Below, in pieces: positions 5,128 to 6,821 of a DNA stretch of 6,821 nt. Within the stretch, counting starts at the first letter, position 1; each line of letters begins with the position of its first letter. The position numbers and the translations under genes were made by a program. The notes below the pieces were generated by a model, which did not search any database, had not been told where the DNA came from, and was given only the letters and a program-made list of their open reading frames with translations. Source of the stretch: Thermoplasmata archaeon (GTDB taxonomy: Archaea; Thermoplasmatota; Thermoplasmata; Lutacidiplasmatales; UBA184); assembly GCA_030038885.1 (NCBI GenBank), contig JASHQY010000116.1, positions 1-6,821 of the forward strand, in the 5' to 3' direction.

Positions 5128-5492
5128 CGCCCCCCGCGCCCCGCAGGAGGTCCGCCGCCGGCATCCCCTCCGTCCGGGACGGTTCCGAACATGCCGGTGG
5201 GCAAGCGCTGGGCACCCTCTCCCTCCGGGGCAGGAGCCCCTCTCGACTCCCGCCCGTTCCCGATGCACCGGACGGGCGCGGACTCGTACCACCGCTCCGG
5301 CGGGTAAGGTATCGGCCGATCGTCGAGCAACGGCAACGTGTCTCCCCGGCCGGGAAGGCCCGTTCGGAGCGGCCCGACCACGAAGCCGTCCCCCTGATCT
5401 GCGGGGATCACGCCCCGCCCGGCAATCCGCTGCTTCGCCGCCCGTGGAAGCACGAGTACGTCCCGACGCGGTGGATCCCTGGAGGTGCCCAT
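5124..5492 (-). CDS. Hypothetical protein, weakly supported
   Basis: A 122-codon frame with no domain I recognise. Its middle, from about codon 18 to 82 (AAKQRIAGRGVIPADQGDGF, then VVGPL, LPLLDDRPIPYPPERWYESA), is better balanced in composition than the surrounding noise. Its third codon positions are mostly G or C, as in the real genes. The last 25 residues are Gly/Pro-rich and look poor. ATG 5492 has no clear promoter or ribosome site; the AT-rich GATATC at 5581-5586 is about 90 bases upstream. Its TAG stop lies inside the same CTAG (5124-5127) that provides the stop of the KaiC-like gene on the other strand. No membrane segment or signal peptide is visible. It may be a real small gene, a remnant, or chance. 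Confidence 0.33.
   Translation of the reverse strand: MGTSRDPPRRDVLVLPRAAKQRIAGRGVIPADQGDGFVVGPLRTGLPGRGDTLPLLDDRPIPYPPERWYESAPVRCIGNGRESRGAPAPEGEGAQRLPTGMFGTVPDGGDAGGGPPAGRGGR
5158..5197. repeat. Nested inverted repeat just after the KaiC-like gene
   Basis: CCGGCAT (5158-5164) pairs with ATGCCGG (5191-5197). Inside it CCGTCC (5170-5175) and GGACGG (5177-5182) are also complementary around one base. As RNA this makes a two-tier hairpin starting 31 nt after the stop at 5127. No T-run follows, so a terminator role is uncertain. It also lies within the weak minus-strand ORF. Confidence 0.3.
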
Positions 5493-5637
5493 CGAGCCCG
5501 GGGCCGACGGGCGGTGTCCGTAGCTCCGACCCGGTGAAGCGCCGATGGGGGGCCGATGCGGAGGGTGTCCTCCATCGAAGGATATCTACCCCGATCCAAC
5601 GCCTGACTCGAGGAGAGGATCGTTTCGACGCGAGTCC

Positions 5638-6057
5638 CTACTCGGCGCAGGGAACAAGTCGGGCCAATCGGCGATCGAAGGTCGCCAGCCGATCGATGTT
5701 CAACTCACGCTGCGTCGCGATCAGGCTAGCGTCGGTGAAGCTGAGACCTTGGTCCCGATACGTGCAGAACACCTCCCACGCGAGTTCCAAGACCGCGGTC
5801 CCCAGGGAAACCGCGGCGAGCCCTCGCAGGGCCGGGGACGGAAGCGGCAGGAACCGCCGCAGCGATCCCTCGAGCTTGGTCGAGTGCAGTCGGGATCGAG
5901 TCAGGGTGAACAGTTCGTCGATCACGTGATCCGTGACGAAGGGCTGCCCGAACTCCCGGCGGGCGATCCGGACCATGAGCTCCACCGCTTCGTCGTGCCG
6001 TACATCGTCCGCCTGGAGGAATGCGAAGACAACGCCCGTGTCCAGCAGGACGGTCAT
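5638..6057 (-). CDS. PIN-domain toxin, VapC-type, intact
   Basis: A 139-residue PIN-domain protein of normal family length with all four acidic metal ligands: Asp6 in VLLDTG, Glu48 in HVIDELF, Asp109 in SFTDASLIA and Asp128 in LATFDRR. VapC toxins are metal-dependent endoribonucleases, commonly cutting tRNA or rRNA and arresting growth when the antitoxin is lost. Its ATG (6055-6057) overlaps the stop of the preceding antitoxin as ATGA, the usual translationally coupled arrangement, so the two genes form one operon. Downstream on this strand is an intergenic stretch with no clear terminator. Sequence similarity to the first PIN protein in the window is low outside the motifs, so the two are separate families and not a recent duplication. 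The cleavage target cannot be predicted. Confidence 0.87.
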   Translation of the reverse strand: MTVLLDTGVVFAFLQADDVRHDEAVELMVRIARREFGQPFVTDHVIDELFTLTRSRLHSTKLEGSLRRFLPLPSPALRGLAAVSLGTAVLELAWEVFCTYRDQGLSFTDASLIATQRELNIDRLATFDRRLARLVPCAE

Positions 6058-6329
6058 CGGATCGCCCGGGCCACGGCGGCATCGATCTCTTCCTCCCGCG
6101 TGGCGACTCCCGTGCGCACGGCCAGCCGCTTAAGGCTCGCGATCTCCCGGGGGCTCAGGGGCCGAGCAGCGTTCTGGCCCCGGTGGCGCTCCTCGGCCTC
6201 CCCCAGATCCAAGAGCCACGAAAGGATCGTCTGCTGGGGAACATGACGGCTCTCGCGAGCCATGATCTTTCCCTGGAGCCGGTCCAGCCGCTGCTTGTCC
6301 CGTTCCCGCAGCTTCACGGAAGCGGACAT
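6054..6329 (-). CDS. Ribbon-helix-helix antitoxin partner of the PIN toxin
   Basis: A 91-residue protein starting MSASVKLRERDKQRLDRLQG. SVKLRE (4-9) fits the RHH strand. Helix 1 runs at about 10-24, and helix 2 begins near PQQTILSWLLDLGE (31-44). The more charged second half (45-91), with PLSPREIASLKRLAVRTG, is probably the toxin-neutralising region. The stop overlaps the toxin start by four bases, so the antitoxin is made first and is coupled to the toxin, the standard type II order. The ATG at 6329 is supported by a TATA-like GGCTATCC about 27 nt upstream and an inverted repeat between the two. It would neutralise the toxin and repress the operon. Antitoxin role rests on fold and gene order; it is not similar to the first antitoxin in the window. 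Confidence 0.75.
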   Translation of the reverse strand: MSASVKLRERDKQRLDRLQGKIMARESRHVPQQTILSWLLDLGEAEERHRGQNAARPLSPREIASLKRLAVRTGVATREEEIDAAVARAIR

Positions 6330-6332
6330 GCC

Positions 6333-6360
6333 ATCGGGTAGAGTATTCTACCGGATAGCC
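6333..6360 (-). promoter_or_regulatory. Promoter and inverted-repeat operator of the second toxin-antitoxin operon
   Basis: GGTAGA (6337-6342) and TCTACC (6347-6352) are perfect arms around GTAT. With one mismatch the arms extend to ten bases each (6333-6342 and 6347-6356). On the minus strand GGCTATCC (6353-6360) is centred about 27 nt before the antitoxin ATG at 6329, consistent with a leaderless archaeal promoter. The repeat lies between this element and the start, the expected place for an autorepressor. Binding by the RHH antitoxin is inferred. Confidence 0.55.
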
Positions 6361-6387
6361 CTTTCTCCGAAGCGGTCGGAGAAGGGC
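6358..6387. repeat. Strong hairpin between nikR and the second toxin-antitoxin operon
   Basis: TCTCCGA (approximately 6364-6370) pairs with TCGGAGA (6376-6382) around a 5-nt loop. After one bulged T the stem continues with GCCCTT pairing AAGGGC (right arm ending at 6387). The stem is about 13 bp. It lies about 190 nt beyond the nikR stop on the minus strand and directly upstream of the toxin-antitoxin promoter. No U-run follows on either strand. It might separate the two transcription units, form part of a small RNA, or be a regulator site. Confidence 0.4.
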
Positions 6388-6573
6388 CCGGTCGGAGCGC
6401 AGCGCGGGATCGCCCGTTCGGCGGGCCCCGGGATCTCCCAGAGAGCGGCACTCATCCCGACGGGCCCTCCGCGCATCGGCCGCTCGGCCGCAGGTCCCAC
6501 TTCGTTCGAAGGCCGGTTCGAGGACGTGCGAGCTCTACTCCTCCGGAGTCGAGGCGAGGACTATGAACCGGAG

Positions 6574-6821
6574 CTATTCCGGCGGCGCACTCGCCGCCGA
6601 GTGCGGGTGGCGGTGGCCGGTCTTCCCTCCGGCGACGGCCGGAGTCCCGAGCGAGTAGCGGCCGAACGCGATACCCTTCACCCCTCGCAGGTCCTCGGCG
6701 GCGTGGATCACCTCGTCCCTCTTCCCGACCAGTCCGATCAGCTGCATGCACGATCCGCCTTCGAGATGGACGTGGGAGGACGCCCGCACGTGGCTCCCCC
6801 ACCGATGCTCCACGGCCGTCA
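6574..6821 (-). CDS. nikR: Nickel-responsive regulator NikR, C-terminal domain (partial)
   Basis: The frame enters from the right edge and ends with TAG at 6574, giving about 81 visible codons. It is the C-terminal ACT-like, nickel-binding and tetramerisation domain of NikR. All four high-affinity nickel ligands are present with exact family spacing: His in VEHRW (E. coli His76), then His-Val-His in SSHVHLEGGSC (His87 and His89) and the Cys six residues later (Cys95). The following MQLIGLVG...RGVKGIAFGRYSL matches the next strand, helix and final strand. NikR represses nickel uptake genes when nickel is bound. The in-frame GTG at 6813 is not the true start, since the RHH DNA-binding domain must lie before it, outside the window. 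The last 17 or so residues (GKTGHRHPHSAAS...) form a His-containing extension. No nickel transporter is in the window. Confidence 0.87.
   Translation of the reverse strand, partial: TAVEHRWGSHVRASSHVHLEGGSCMQLIGLVGKRDEVIHAAEDLRGVKGIAFGRYSLGTPAVAGGKTGHRHPHSAASAPPE

Noticed and set aside
5271..5538. Plus-strand frame with a protein-like stretch (GDHAPPGNPLLRRPWKHEYV)
   Set aside because: It has high third-position GC but no ATG, GTG or TTG in a usable position and no recognised motif. It is antisense to the weak minus ORF, so at most one can be real.
6476..6491. Tandem duplication of TCGGCCGC
   Set aside because: Two copies of an 8-bp GC-rich unit are easily due to chance in this composition, and nothing nearby gives it a role.
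6388..6573. Possible tRNA, from GTTCGA-like sequences near 6505-6520
   Set aside because: The flanking bases do not form a T-arm, and no acceptor or anticodon stem could be built on either strand.

Overview
This is a high-GC prokaryotic window, probably archaeal. Several start codons (about 123, 343, 4339 and 6329) have an AT-richer TATA-like element centred roughly 25-30 nt upstream and no convincing Shine-Dalgarno sequence, as expected for leaderless archaeal transcripts. The gene mix also fits: a GltD-like iron-sulfur flavoprotein, a KaiC/RecA-fold protein with a decayed P-loop, two VapBC-type toxin-antitoxin pairs and NikR. A high-GC Thermoplasmatota lineage is my best guess, but it is an inference and not proven by anything in the window.

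Layout. 1-123: 5' end of a PadR-type regulator (minus), cut by the window edge, with a palindromic operator-like site under its promoter. 343-1191: alpha/beta hydrolase (plus), divergent from padR. 1272-2699: GltD-like NAD(P)H oxidoreductase (minus), convergent with the hydrolase. 2700-3001: no gene seen. 3002-3639: first toxin-antitoxin module (minus), RHH antitoxin then PIN toxin. 3640-4338: about 700 bp without a convincing gene, containing several perfect inverted repeats. 4339-5127: KaiC/RecA-fold protein without a normal Walker A lysine (plus). 5124-5492: weak hypothetical ORF (minus), convergent with the preceding gene and sharing a CTAG stop site with it. 5638-6329: second toxin-antitoxin module (minus), which looks intact. 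6574-6821: C-terminal metal-binding domain of NikR (minus), cut by the window edge.

The most notable observation concerns the first toxin-antitoxin module. The second module has the usual ATGA overlap, where the toxin start and antitoxin stop share four bases. In the first module the equivalent tetranucleotide reads ACGA. One T-to-C change would remove the toxin start codon and the antitoxin stop codon together. The same toxin also has Gln where the PIN family, including the second toxin here, has a catalytic Glu. Together these suggest a module that is decaying or has been neutralised, sitting near an intact, unrelated one. Both antitoxin starts lie beside or inside perfect inverted repeats that could be autoregulatory operators.

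No mobile element, CRISPR array, tRNA or rRNA was recognised. Functions are read from motifs by eye; no database search was possible.
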